Positions 1 through 6,786 of a stretch of 9,399 nt of DNA are shown in pieces. Source of the DNA: an uncultured Flavobacteriales bacterium (GTDB lineage: Bacteria > Bacteroidota > Bacteroidia > Flavobacteriales_D > SKUL01). Position numbers and translations under genes: made by a program. The notes below the pieces were generated by a model. It made no database searches, was not told where the DNA came from, and worked only from the letters and a program-made list of their open reading frames with translations. Each line of letters opens with the position of its first letter. Positions within the stretch are counted from its first letter, which is position 1. The DNA lies in NCBI GenBank assembly GCA_937911795.1, contig CALDPJ010000065.1:1-9399 (forward strand). The letters run 5' to 3'.

Positions 1-630
1 CGGTCTTTCGGCCCGCACAGTATAGTCTCTTTGTTTGGCGATGGCATTTGCTGTAGCTGATAAATTAAAGAGGGGTTGTGAGATTTCCTTCTGAAGTACT
101 TTCCCCAGTACTTTCGTGAGAACAAGCGCACAAATAATTGTGACGAATACAATGAGTGCATACAATTTGAACCGCTCGTTCATGGCTTCAAGATTCGACT
201 GGATATAAAGCGCTCCGAGATAAGTATCACCATTTTTTACGCGTTGGTAGCCTTCGATGTAATCACCAGAAAAGCGATAACCCCATTCAATTTGTTTGCA
301 AGGCATTGTATCGTGAACCGACGCTTCAGGATACTGAGAAAAGATCTTTCCGTCTTTGTCATATAATCTCGCCGCAACGATATGTTCCTCTGCTTTGAGC
401 GCGGCTAATACCAACGCCGCATCCTCGACATCATGAAAGGCCAGTGCAGCGGTAGAATTTTCAGCAACAACTTCTCCGAGGACTGATAAATGCGATATCG
501 TTGTATTGCGAAAGGTGTAGAATTCATAAGTAATAAAAGACAAACAAGTGAGTGCCAAAACAACCACGCTGGTCAGCATGATTGCACGTTGAAACTTGAT
601 AGTCAATGGTTTGTTCTGGAATAGTTTCAA
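1..630 (-). CDS. CHASE8/HAMP membrane sensor, N-terminal part (runs off left edge)
   Basis: The first 210 codons of an inner-membrane sensor are visible. Transmembrane segment 1 is at about residues 16-35. A CHASE8-like extracytoplasmic domain follows at about 37-150, with the family-like stretch AENSTAALAFHDVEDAALV (57-75) and LYDKDGKIF (89-97). Transmembrane segment 2 is at about 155-173, and a HAMP linker then begins (ISQPLFNL, 183-190; DYTVRA, 202-207). The output domain lies outside the window. In gamma-proteobacterial YfiN it is GGDEF; in Bacteroidota a histidine kinase or hybrid kinase is more likely, but this is inference. I chose the TTG at 630-628 as start because the only early ATG (579-577) falls inside transmembrane segment 1. 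The TTG is two codons after the yfiR-like stop and in the same frame, so translational coupling is likely. The YfiR-like neighbour is the expected periplasmic partner of a CHASE8 domain. Confidence 0.85.
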   Translation of the reverse strand, partial: MKLFQNKPLTIKFQRAIMLTSVVVLALTCLSFITYEFYTFRNTTISHLSVLGEVVAENSTAALAFHDVEDAALVLAALKAEEHIVAARLYDKDGKIFSQYPEASVHDTMPCKQIEWGYRFSGDYIEGYQRVKNGDTYLGALYIQSNLEAMNERFKLYALIVFVTIICALVLTKVLGKVLQKEISQPLFNLSATANAIAKQRDYTVRAERP

Positions 631-633
631 TTT

Positions 634-1176
634 CTATTGACTGGTTGATGCGATTTCTGCTAAACGGAGAACTTTTGAGCTTATTTTTATCCCGGCAGCA
701 CCGGGTTTATCGGGATTGATCTGAAACCGAATCCTGTTGTCGACATTTTTAAAACGCACCATCCCTCCAATTTCTATAAAGTTTTCGGCATCGCTTACGG
801 TGAGCACGGCTTTATGTTCGGTAATTTCAAGAACTTCTTTTACTTTAACCCTAAACCCTGGTTCGATATAGAGAATGTGGCATTGTGAAATCTCATCAGG
901 AGTCTGGACATACCGAACGACAATGGGATGGGTTCCGCTGTATTCCTTATCAACGAGGTCCTCGAGAAAAGACCCGAAGGGATTAATTCCATATACTCCA
1001 ATTATCAGAGGGGCACCCTCATATTGAAACGCGGAATCAGGCCATTCTATAAATTGAGTAAAATTGAATAAAAACGCTGCCTTCACCTGTTCTTCGGCAG
1101 GCGGCTGAGCCATTAGTTCACCCGAAAACCATCCGGTAAACAATAGTAAAAGCGATATGTTAAGAAACTTTCGCAT
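634..1176 (-). CDS. YfiR-family periplasmic protein (DUF4154)
   Basis: A 180-residue protein with a signal peptide (residues 1 to about 24: MRKF, hydrophobic core, then LMAQ) and a YfiR/HmsC-like domain. Diagnostic stretches are VKAAFLFNFTQFIEWP (31-46), IIGVYGINPFG (58-68), HILYIE (100-105), LTVSD (125-129), GGMVRFKN (137-144) and RFQIN (150-154). In Pseudomonas, YfiR is periplasmic and holds back the CHASE8-type cyclase YfiN; the gene after this one encodes a CHASE8-like sensor, so a similar clamp is the natural inference. The start is the ATG at 1176-1174, whose A is also the last base of the receptor's TAA stop (TAATG). The open frame extends 47 codons upstream inside the receptor gene, but that part lacks a signal peptide and was rejected. 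The mature protein has a single cysteine (C99), so the disulfides reported for Pseudomonas YfiR cannot form within the chain. Confidence 0.93.
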   Translation of the reverse strand: MRKFLNISLLLLFTGWFSGELMAQPPAEEQVKAAFLFNFTQFIEWPDSAFQYEGAPLIIGVYGINPFGSFLEDLVDKEYSGTHPIVVRYVQTPDEISQCHILYIEPGFRVKVKEVLEITEHKAVLTVSDAENFIEIGGMVRFKNVDNRIRFQINPDKPGAAGIKISSKVLRLAEIASTSQ

Positions 1177-3185
1177 TAAAACCGGCAGGCAATTTTTCCA
1201 AGAATTCTGGGTTCCATCCGGGTTGGAACACTCACTCCCGAGGCGTATCCATGATAATGCGTGTCTCCAAGATTTTGTCCTACTGCCGAAAGTTCGAGCC
1301 AATTTGTAACATCCCAACCAATTCGAACATCAAAGGTGAGATAATCATCGGCCACTGAATTTTCATCTGCTGTTCTGCCCCTGAGGATTACATCCAGGTG
1401 AAGATCATCGGTAAGATCAGCCATAGAATGTATCACCATCTGATGTTCCGGGTCGAAACCGAGAGAATTTACGTTGAAAGGCGCCGGTGCAGTTGTCGAC
1501 AATTCTTTCTGAAACCATGTATATCCACCACGAATTCTCCATTGCTGAAAGAGCTGAATGGTTCCTGTGAATTCTACTCCATAACTGGTTCCTTCGCTGC
1601 TGTTTGTAATCTGGTACGTTTGAGTACCCGGAATTGCTTCTACGCTGTATAAATCATCATAAGTATTATAAAATCCTGCCAACGAAAGCATAATCTTTTG
1701 GGTAGGCCTGGCCCGATACCCCAGTTCGTACGCTATGAGTTTTTCGGAAATAAAATCGGGTCCACCCTGGACGCTGGGCACATCCGATGGAACCGGGAAC
1801 GTGGGAAGATGATAATCGACATCAATTCTACTGGGCGTTCGCACTCCTCGTGAGACTGCAGTCCATATATTGTGACGGGGGCTGATGATATAACTCAGCC
1901 GTGCGTTTGGTTTTAGTTCGTATTCGGTAAATATGTTGTACTGGAGTTTAGCACCTACTGTCAAGTATAATTTCTCTGGCAACAAACTGATTTCGTCCTG
2001 AAAGAAGACATCATACAAAGGCATTGTTCTCAGCTCAGGTACAAAACCTACAAAATCTGTTTCACTGGTAACGAGGCTTTCCATCCAGCGGTAACTCCCG
2101 CCCCAAATCATTCGATGCCTTTTGGAAGGCGAAAAACTGTGCTGCACATTGACATCCACTGTGTGTAGTTGATCGGTAAATGTGCTCGGAATATCTTCGC
2201 GCCAGGTTCTGTCGAAGAATGCCTGCACCATGAGTTGTGATGTTTCGGAAAAAGCATGATCATATCTTGCTGTGATATTCTGTCCGTCGTAGGTGGTGCG
2301 TTCGGGTTCCGAAAAGGACATTCCACCATATACATTACCGATAATCGTTAAATCCTTCTGATCGTCAATCTCCCAAAGCATACGCAATCCGGCATGTGTT
2401 AAATTCCAGGCATCTTCGTTTTGTTGCCCGTTGTCGAGGGTTGTAAAATCCCGATGTTCTCGTTTTATAAAAGCGCGGTATGAGATTTTCTCTCCGATTT
2501 TACCTCCGTAGCGTACCGCTACCCGATCGGTAAGATGACTACCCGTAGCAACCGAAGCATACACTCCCTGGGTTTCATCGGCCGATTTGGTGATAATATT
2601 CACCACCCCGTTTACTGCATTGGCTCCCCATATTGTGCCCCCCGGTCCACTGATTACTTCAATCCGGTCTACATCCTCCAGTAATACACTTTGAACATCC
2701 CACAGTACACCAGCAAATAGTGGAGTATAGATGTTTCTTCCATTAATCATCACCAGCAATTTATTCGCAAAAACAGAATTAAAACCACGAGAACTAATAA
2801 TCCATGCATTCGACTGCAATTGCTCTACCTGCAGGTTGGTCGCCAACCTCAACGCCTCCGGAATATTTGTGGCACCCGATCGGCGCAATTCTTCGCCGGT
2901 AATGATCTGAATGGCCGAAGCCGTTTCGCTGAGTTTTTCCAATCGTCTGGAGACCGAAAAAACTTCAATATTCATCAACTCTTCCATACTCATTGACTTG
3001 AGACGGGTCGGAAGGGTGTCGGCTTGGCCCTGAGAGAAAGCCTTCGATGATGGAATAATTAAAAGCACCATCAATAGTACGTATAAGAAGATTTTACTGT
3101 TTCCCTGCTTCGTCTTACCCCCGGAAAAATCGGGTACAATTAACGGCGAAAAAAGGCCGGTACGGGATTGTAATTGTGTCTGCAT
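1176..3185 (-). CDS. TonB-dependent outer-membrane receptor associated with YfiR
   Basis: A 669-residue TonB-dependent receptor of modest size, with no N-terminal carboxypeptidase-like domain and no SusD partner. A hydrophobic core at about 31-50 ending in KAFSQ acts as signal peptide. The segment MSMEELMNIEVFSVSRR (65-81) precedes the plug (about 82-200), which shows RRSGATNIPEALR (101-113), SSRGF (131-135), INGR (147-150), DRIEVISGPGGTIWGANAVN (173-192) and VVNIITK (194-200). The rest is a beta barrel rich in alternating aromatic strands and ending in F. The substrate cannot be read from the sequence. Its end overlaps the next gene by one base, tying it to YfiR and the CHASE8 sensor, which suggests signalling in addition to or instead of uptake. 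The ATG at 3185 gives an unusually long 30-residue n-region; no better start is visible, since the next ATG lies inside the hydrophobic core. Confidence 0.93.
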   Translation of the reverse strand: MQTQLQSRTGLFSPLIVPDFSGGKTKQGNSKIFLYVLLMVLLIIPSSKAFSQGQADTLPTRLKSMSMEELMNIEVFSVSRRLEKLSETASAIQIITGEELRRSGATNIPEALRLATNLQVEQLQSNAWIISSRGFNSVFANKLLVMINGRNIYTPLFAGVLWDVQSVLLEDVDRIEVISGPGGTIWGANAVNGVVNIITKSADETQGVYASVATGSHLTDRVAVRYGGKIGEKISYRAFIKREHRDFTTLDNGQQNEDAWNLTHAGLRMLWEIDDQKDLTIIGNVYGGMSFSEPERTTYDGQNITARYDHAFSETSQLMVQAFFDRTWREDIPSTFTDQLHTVDVNVQHSFSPSKRHRMIWGGSYRWMESLVTSETDFVGFVPELRTMPLYDVFFQDEISLLPEKLYLTVGAKLQYNIFTEYELKPNARLSYIISPRHNIWTAVSRGVRTPSRIDVDYHLPTFPVPSDVPSVQGGPDFISEKLIAYELGYRARPTQKIMLSLAGFYNTYDDLYSVEAIPGTQTYQITNSSEGTSYGVEFTGTIQLFQQWRIRGGYTWFQKELSTTAPAPFNVNSLGFDPEHQMVIHSMADLTDDLHLDVILRGRTADENSVADDYLTFDVRIGWDVTNWLELSAVGQNLGDTHYHGYASGVSVPTRMEPRILGKIACRF

Positions 3186-3259
3186 TGTTCAATTGCGTTA
3201 AGTTGGTTCATAGCACCACAACATTCTGTTTCAGGTCGTGCGTGGCGGTTTTCATTTAT

Positions 3260-3679
3260 TCAGGTATCGTTATACCCATAGTCAAGATCATCGAGTATTT
3301 TTTGTACTTTTTCTCTACTCAGCGGTTTGGTTATATAGCCATCTACTTTATAGGATTTTGCTTTTTTAATATCCCGGATATTGGCCGAGGAGGATAGAAT
3401 GAAAAAAGTAATGCCGGTATAATCAAAGTTTTCGGTTTTCAGCGACTCCAGAAATTCGAAGCCATCCATCGAAGGCATATTGATATCGAGCATTACTACA
3501 ACGCGATCATCGTGTTTGGTAAAGCGCTGCCGGCCCTCGAAATACTTCAATGCTTCTGCAGCACTCAACACACTTACTATTGCAAGATCTCCGGCTACAG
3601 ACTCAATCAACCTGGTATTCAGGAAGTTTGAAGCCCTATCGTCGTCTACCAATAAAATGCGGACTTCCGGTTCTTTCAT
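3260..3679 (-). CDS. Single-domain (CheY-like) response regulator 1
   Basis: A 139-residue receiver domain with no output domain. The acidic pocket is D12-D14 (LLVDDD), the phosphoacceptor is D65 in MLDINMPSMDGFEF, the switch Ser is S96 in ILSSS (Thr in the paralogue), and the conserved Lys is K118 in TKPL. It presumably takes phosphate from a histidine kinase and acts by protein contact. It reads toward the TonB receptor with a 74-base gap, so it may be the first gene of that transcript. It is divergent from the PAS kinase at 3886, from which it is separated by 206 bases. It is about 40% identical (50 of 125 by hand) to the regulator at 6341-6751 and shares the NFLN motif after the acidic pocket. 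The ATG at 3679 gives a normal receiver start. Which kinase feeds it is not shown by the sequence; the soluble kinases next door are the best candidates. Confidence 0.92.
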   Translation of the reverse strand: MKEPEVRILLVDDDRASNFLNTRLIESVAGDLAIVSVLSAAEALKYFEGRQRFTKHDDRVVVMLDINMPSMDGFEFLESLKTENFDYTGITFFILSSSANIRDIKKAKSYKVDGYITKPLSREKVQKILDDLDYGYNDT

Positions 3680-3748
3680 TTCGGGTTGAAAAAGTACCGA
3701 ATATAGCCAATTCGCATTGAAAGTTGATTGAGAATTGCTTTTTAAATC

Positions 3749-3778
3749 CGAAAAACTTGCTGTGGGAAACGAAAACTT
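3749..3778. repeat. Direct repeat CGAAAAACTT / CGAAAACTT, 21-bp period
   Basis: CGAAAAACTT at 3749-3758 recurs as CGAAAACTT at 3770-3778, offset by 21 bp, about two helical turns. The first copy runs into the -33 TTG of the candidate promoter and the second ends just before the -7 box. Its placement suits a regulator bound to one face of the DNA, but the region is A-rich and the match could be chance. Confidence 0.3.
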
Positions 3779-3786
3779 TATATTTA
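3757..3786 (+). promoter_or_regulatory. Candidate Bacteroidota-type promoter for the first PAS kinase
   Basis: TTG at 3757-3759, a 19-base spacer, then TATATTTA at 3779-3786. This matches the Bacteroidota housekeeping pattern (TTG near -33, TAnnTTTG near -7) except for the last base. A start near 3791-3793 would leave a leader of about 93 bases before the ATG at 3886. No equally good match was found on the minus strand for the divergent response regulator. Confidence 0.4.
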
Positions 3787-3885
3787 GTTATTTTAGCATA
3801 AGCTTTAACAGACCCGGGCAAAGGTTCATAAAGGCCCGAAAGCAGCATAAGGAGCGAGAAAATTAATTATTTATCTAATTAGAAA

Positions 3886-4968
3886 ATGAATACTGAGGGA
3901 GAAGAGCGGGCGGAAATAAAAACGCTTTTAGATGAGTTCGATAATTATTTTGCTAACACCATAATTCCGCAGATATACATTGATGCCGGTTTAATTCTTC
4001 GAAGGTTTACTCCTCCGGCCATGAAACAGTTTGATCTGAGAGAGGAGCACCTTGGGAAACCCATTTTGGATGTGCTCGATAATTTTCGTTTTCCCTCTTT
4101 TGTCGATAATGTAAAACAGGTAATTGAGCACAAAAATATCCTCGAAAAAGAAGTTCAAACTACCGATCTGAAGTGGTATCAGATGAATATTCTTCCGTAT
4201 ATCAGAAGACAGGACAATAAAATTGACGGAGTGATCATCACATTTGTTGACATCACTGCCCGCATCCACGATCTGAAAGAGCAGGAAAAACTGGTTGCCG
4301 AAAATGAAATCATCATCGACACTTTGGTTCATGATATTAAAGGGCCGCTCAGTGTACTCAGTATGGCGGCGTCAGAATTGAAAAAATCCACACAACTCAA
4401 CAAACAGGACTTTGATAAGATTCTGGATATTTTAGACACGACCGTCGGAAAGATGGTTAAGTTCATCAACGAAATCACCGAAAATCGCCACACGGTTCAG
4501 GAGCATCCTACTCATTCCGAATTACTCGATCTTGAAAACATTCTGGAAGACGTTCTCCTTTCGCTGCGCGATCAGATTCATAAAACCGGTGCGATCGTTA
4601 ACCTGAATATTGAAACCTCGCAGGTTAATTTTACACGGCGTAAACTAAGGAGTATTCTTTACAACCTTATTCTGAATTCTATCAAATACAAATCTCCGGA
4701 CAGAATTCCTGAAATAGCAGTTAAGAGCGTCCGGAAGGGTGAATACGTTGCCATTTCTGTGCAGGACAATGGAATGGGTATAAAGAAATCATTGCATCAA
4801 AAAGTATTCGACAAATACTTTCGCGAGAACAGTTCCGTTGAAGGATCGGGAATTGGATTGCACCTGGTAAAGCAGCTGATCACCAACGCCGGAGGCAAAG
4901 TTGAGCTGGATAGTACACCCGGAAAAGGAACCGAAGTAACCATTTATATACGAAGTACAGCTGGTTGA
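3886..4968 (+). CDS. Soluble PAS sensor histidine kinase 1
   Basis: A 360-residue cytoplasmic kinase with no membrane segment. A PAS domain at about 25-125 resembles the type in CheB/CheR-like proteins (IYIDAGLILRRFTPPAMKQF, 30-49; NILPYIRR, 101-108; DGVIITFVDIT, 114-124). A helical linker leads to the phosphoacceptor helix with H149 in VHDIKGPLSVL (148-158). The ATPase domain has the N box (N260, N264), DNGMGI (294-299), FDKYFR (308-313) and GSGIGLHLV (320-328), so it should be active. The PAS ligand is unknown. The ATG at 3886 follows an in-frame stop at 3880-3882. It is a close paralogue of the kinase at 5206-6291 (247 of 351 aligned residues by hand) and is divergent from response regulator 1. 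Confidence 0.94.
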   Translation: MNTEGEERAEIKTLLDEFDNYFANTIIPQIYIDAGLILRRFTPPAMKQFDLREEHLGKPILDVLDNFRFPSFVDNVKQVIEHKNILEKEVQTTDLKWYQMNILPYIRRQDNKIDGVIITFVDITARIHDLKEQEKLVAENEIIIDTLVHDIKGPLSVLSMAASELKKSTQLNKQDFDKILDILDTTVGKMVKFINEITENRHTVQEHPTHSELLDLENILEDVLLSLRDQIHKTGAIVNLNIETSQVNFTRRKLRSILYNLILNSIKYKSPDRIPEIAVKSVRKGEYVAISVQDNGMGIKKSLHQKVFDKYFRENSSVEGSGIGLHLVKQLITNAGGKVELDSTPGKGTEVTIYIRSTAG

Positions 4969-5162
4969 CGAACGTACCTTTTCAATGACGAAAGGCAATT
5001 TTATAAATTTCCCACACTACAGGAATTAGCATCCGGTCACCGTTGAAATTTTCAAATTAAACGGACGAGGTATCTTCGGCGGATGTGTCTTCCTTCCATA
5101 AATTAGCCGCCGTTTTATGGTTTCCAGTAGAATAGTTCGTAGTTTCATAAACCGCTCACAAG

Positions 5163-5179
5163 ACAGAAATTATTTCTGT
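5163..5179. promoter_or_regulatory. 17-bp palindrome upstream of the second PAS kinase
   Basis: ACAGAAAT, one base, ATTTCTGT is a perfect 8-bp inverted repeat ending 26 bases before the ATG at 5206. It has no following T tract, so an operator is more likely than a terminator. A shorter palindrome, TTGAAA-T-TTTCAA, lies in the same gap at 5043-5055. The 237-base gap between the kinases shows no gene and no promoter that I would call with confidence. Confidence 0.4.
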
Positions 5180-5205
5180 ATCACATTGCCAATTTCAAGC
5201 AGGTT

Positions 5206-6291
5206 ATGAAAAAAAAAGAAAAAAAGGAACTTCTGGAAATACGAACGCTCACGGACGAATTCGAAAATTATTTCGCGAATACCATCATTCCTCAGGTGTA
5301 TATTGACGCTGATTACGTACTGAGAAGATTTACTCCGCCCGCGATGAAACAATTTGACCTGAACGTCGATCACCTCAACAAACCCATTTCTGATGTGCTG
5401 GATAACTTCCGGTTTCCCTCATTTATAGAAAACATCAAATACGTGATTGAGCATAGAGAGAGCGTCGAAAAAGAAGTACAGACGACTGACATGAGTTGGT
5501 TCCAGATGAATATTCTTCCGTACATCAGAAAACAGGACAATCGGATCGATGGCGTGATTGTAACCTTTGTCGATATATCCAGGAGAATTGAAGACCTGAA
5601 AGAACAGGAACGATTGATCGCCGAAAATGAAATCCTTTTTGACACGGTGGTGCATGACATCAAAGGCCCGTTAAGTGTCTTAATTATGGCTGCCTCAGAA
5701 TTGAAAAAAAGTGAAAAACTCAGCGAAGAAGATTTTATAAAATTGTTGGATATCGTCGACTCCACCGTTGGAAAAATGGTCGAATTTATCGACGAAGTAT
5801 CCGAAAATCGCAAAGCGGAATACAGTAATGTCGATCAATCGGAACTGCTCAATTTTGAAAATATTCTTGAAGACGTCTTGCTTACGCTACGCGATCCAAT
5901 TCATCGAACCAATGCAGAACTTCGGTTTGATATCCAGGTCTCACAAGTCAGTTTTTCACGAAGAAAGCTAAGAAGTATACTATATAATCTTGTTCTTAAT
6001 TCAATTAAATACCAGGCTTCCGACAGGATACCGGAAATATCGGTCAAAAGTTTTCGGGAAGGAGATTTCGCAGTGATTTCTGTCGAGGACAACGGAATGG
6101 GCATAGAAAAAGCCTTACAAAAAGATGTATTCAAAAAGTATGTTCGTGCTGACGAATCAATTGAAGGAACCGGAATCGGATTACATCTTGTTAAGCAGAT
6201 CATTACACAAGCCGGAGGAAAGGTAGAACTTGAGAGCACGCCCGGAAAAGGAACCGAGGTAAAAATCTATATCCAAAGAACCTTGGCATAA
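5206..6291 (+). CDS. Soluble PAS sensor histidine kinase 2
   Basis: A 361-residue paralogue of the preceding kinase with the same layout: PAS at about 26-126, phosphoacceptor H150 in VHDIKGPLSVL, N box N261 and N265, DNGMGI (295-300) and GTGIGLHLV (321-329). No membrane segment or signal peptide is present. The PAS core and the helix around the histidine are the best conserved parts. The linker at about 201-211 (about 2 of 10 identical) and the segment after the G1 box differ most. Both copies keep all catalytic residues, so neither is decaying. Response regulator 2 follows after 49 bases on the same strand and is the likely partner. The codons after the ATG are almost pure A: nine A at 5209-5217, one G, then seven A at 5219-5225, a possible slippage site. 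Confidence 0.94.
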   Translation: MKKKEKKELLEIRTLTDEFENYFANTIIPQVYIDADYVLRRFTPPAMKQFDLNVDHLNKPISDVLDNFRFPSFIENIKYVIEHRESVEKEVQTTDMSWFQMNILPYIRKQDNRIDGVIVTFVDISRRIEDLKEQERLIAENEILFDTVVHDIKGPLSVLIMAASELKKSEKLSEEDFIKLLDIVDSTVGKMVEFIDEVSENRKAEYSNVDQSELLNFENILEDVLLTLRDPIHRTNAELRFDIQVSQVSFSRRKLRSILYNLVLNSIKYQASDRIPEISVKSFREGDFAVISVEDNGMGIEKALQKDVFKKYVRADESIEGTGIGLHLVKQIITQAGGKVELESTPGKGTEVKIYIQRTLA

Positions 6292-6340
6292 CCAATCATA
6301 AAATGCATCTTTGAATCCGCGCAGAAAAACAGAAAAACGA

Positions 6341-6751
6341 ATGTATCCTAGTAAAGGTGAGTGGAGCATATTGCTTGTCGACGACGATGACACGACAAAC
6401 TTCCTGAATAATTTACTTATTAAAGAAGTACACCCTGCGATTGAAGTTCATACAGAATCCGGCGCAGTTGCAGCCCTGCGATACCTTAACAGTCTTTCAG
6501 AAAACGCCATTACAAAACAAAAACTCCTGGTGTTTTTTGACATCAATATGCCCGAGATGGATGGCTTTGAATTTCTGGATGCCTATGAAAAAGGAGATCG
6601 CCCACAGATTGAAACCACCATCATTATGCTCACATCGTCCATCAATCGCCGGGATATTGACCGCGCCAAAGAACATCAGCTCTACGACATCATTGAAAAG
6701 CCTTTGACTCCTGAAAAATTAAAGACAATTTTTTCTGATCTGGGAATTTAA
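6341..6751 (+). CDS. Single-domain (CheY-like) response regulator 2
   Basis: A 136-residue receiver with no output domain. The acidic pocket is D14-D17 (LLVDDDD), the phosphoacceptor is D67 in FFDINMPEMDGFEF, the switch residue is T98 in MLTSS, and the conserved Lys is K120 in EKPL. It lies 49 bases after PAS kinase 2 on the same strand and is probably cotranscribed and phosphorylated by it. I chose the ATG at 6341, which has an A-rich leader and leaves nine residues before the first beta strand (ILLVDDDD). A TTG at 6311 would add ten basic residues and is less likely. It is the paralogue of response regulator 1. With no DNA-binding or enzyme domain it must signal by protein contact, possibly onto a downstream kinase or phosphotransfer protein. 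Confidence 0.92.
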   Translation: MYPSKGEWSILLVDDDDTTNFLNNLLIKEVHPAIEVHTESGAVAALRYLNSLSENAITKQKLLVFFDINMPEMDGFEFLDAYEKGDRPQIETTIIMLTSSINRRDIDRAKEHQLYDIIEKPLTPEKLKTIFSDLGI

Positions 6752-6786
6752 GAACCCGGTGTAGTCAATGTCTCTTTAATTTTCAC

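Noticed and set aside
577..579. ATG as start of the CHASE8 sensor
   Set aside because: It falls inside the first transmembrane segment; the in-frame TTG at 630 restores the basic N-terminus KLFQNK.
1177..1317. Extension of the yfiR-like frame by 47 codons upstream of its ATG
   Set aside because: It lies inside the receptor gene and would bury the signal peptide. The ATG at 1176 forms a TAATG overlap.
3186..3259. Tiny minus-strand reading frame (14 codons) between response regulator 1 and the receptor
   Set aside because: Too short, with no ribosome binding site or recognised leader-peptide feature.
3698..3705. TATATTCG on the minus strand as the -7 box of response regulator 1
   Set aside because: One mismatch and no TTG at the expected 19-base distance.
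3636..3848. 70-codon minus-strand open frame across the divergent intergenic region
   Set aside because: It overlaps the start of response regulator 1, has no recognisable motif, and covers the candidate promoter of the first kinase.
3874..3883. Palindrome TCTAATTAGA just before the kinase 1 start
   Set aside because: Short and in very AT-rich sequence, so expected by chance.
4977..4995. CCTTT/AAAGG hairpin after kinase 1 as a terminator
   Set aside because: Five-base stem, no proper T tract, mismatched inner loop.
5370..5813. 147-codon open frame antisense to kinase 2
   Set aside because: Ser-rich low-complexity translation, no domain or start signal, wholly inside a strong coding region; a reading-frame shadow.
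6311..6340. TTG start for response regulator 2
   Set aside because: It adds only a basic ten-residue tail, while the ATG at 6341 gives a normal receiver length.
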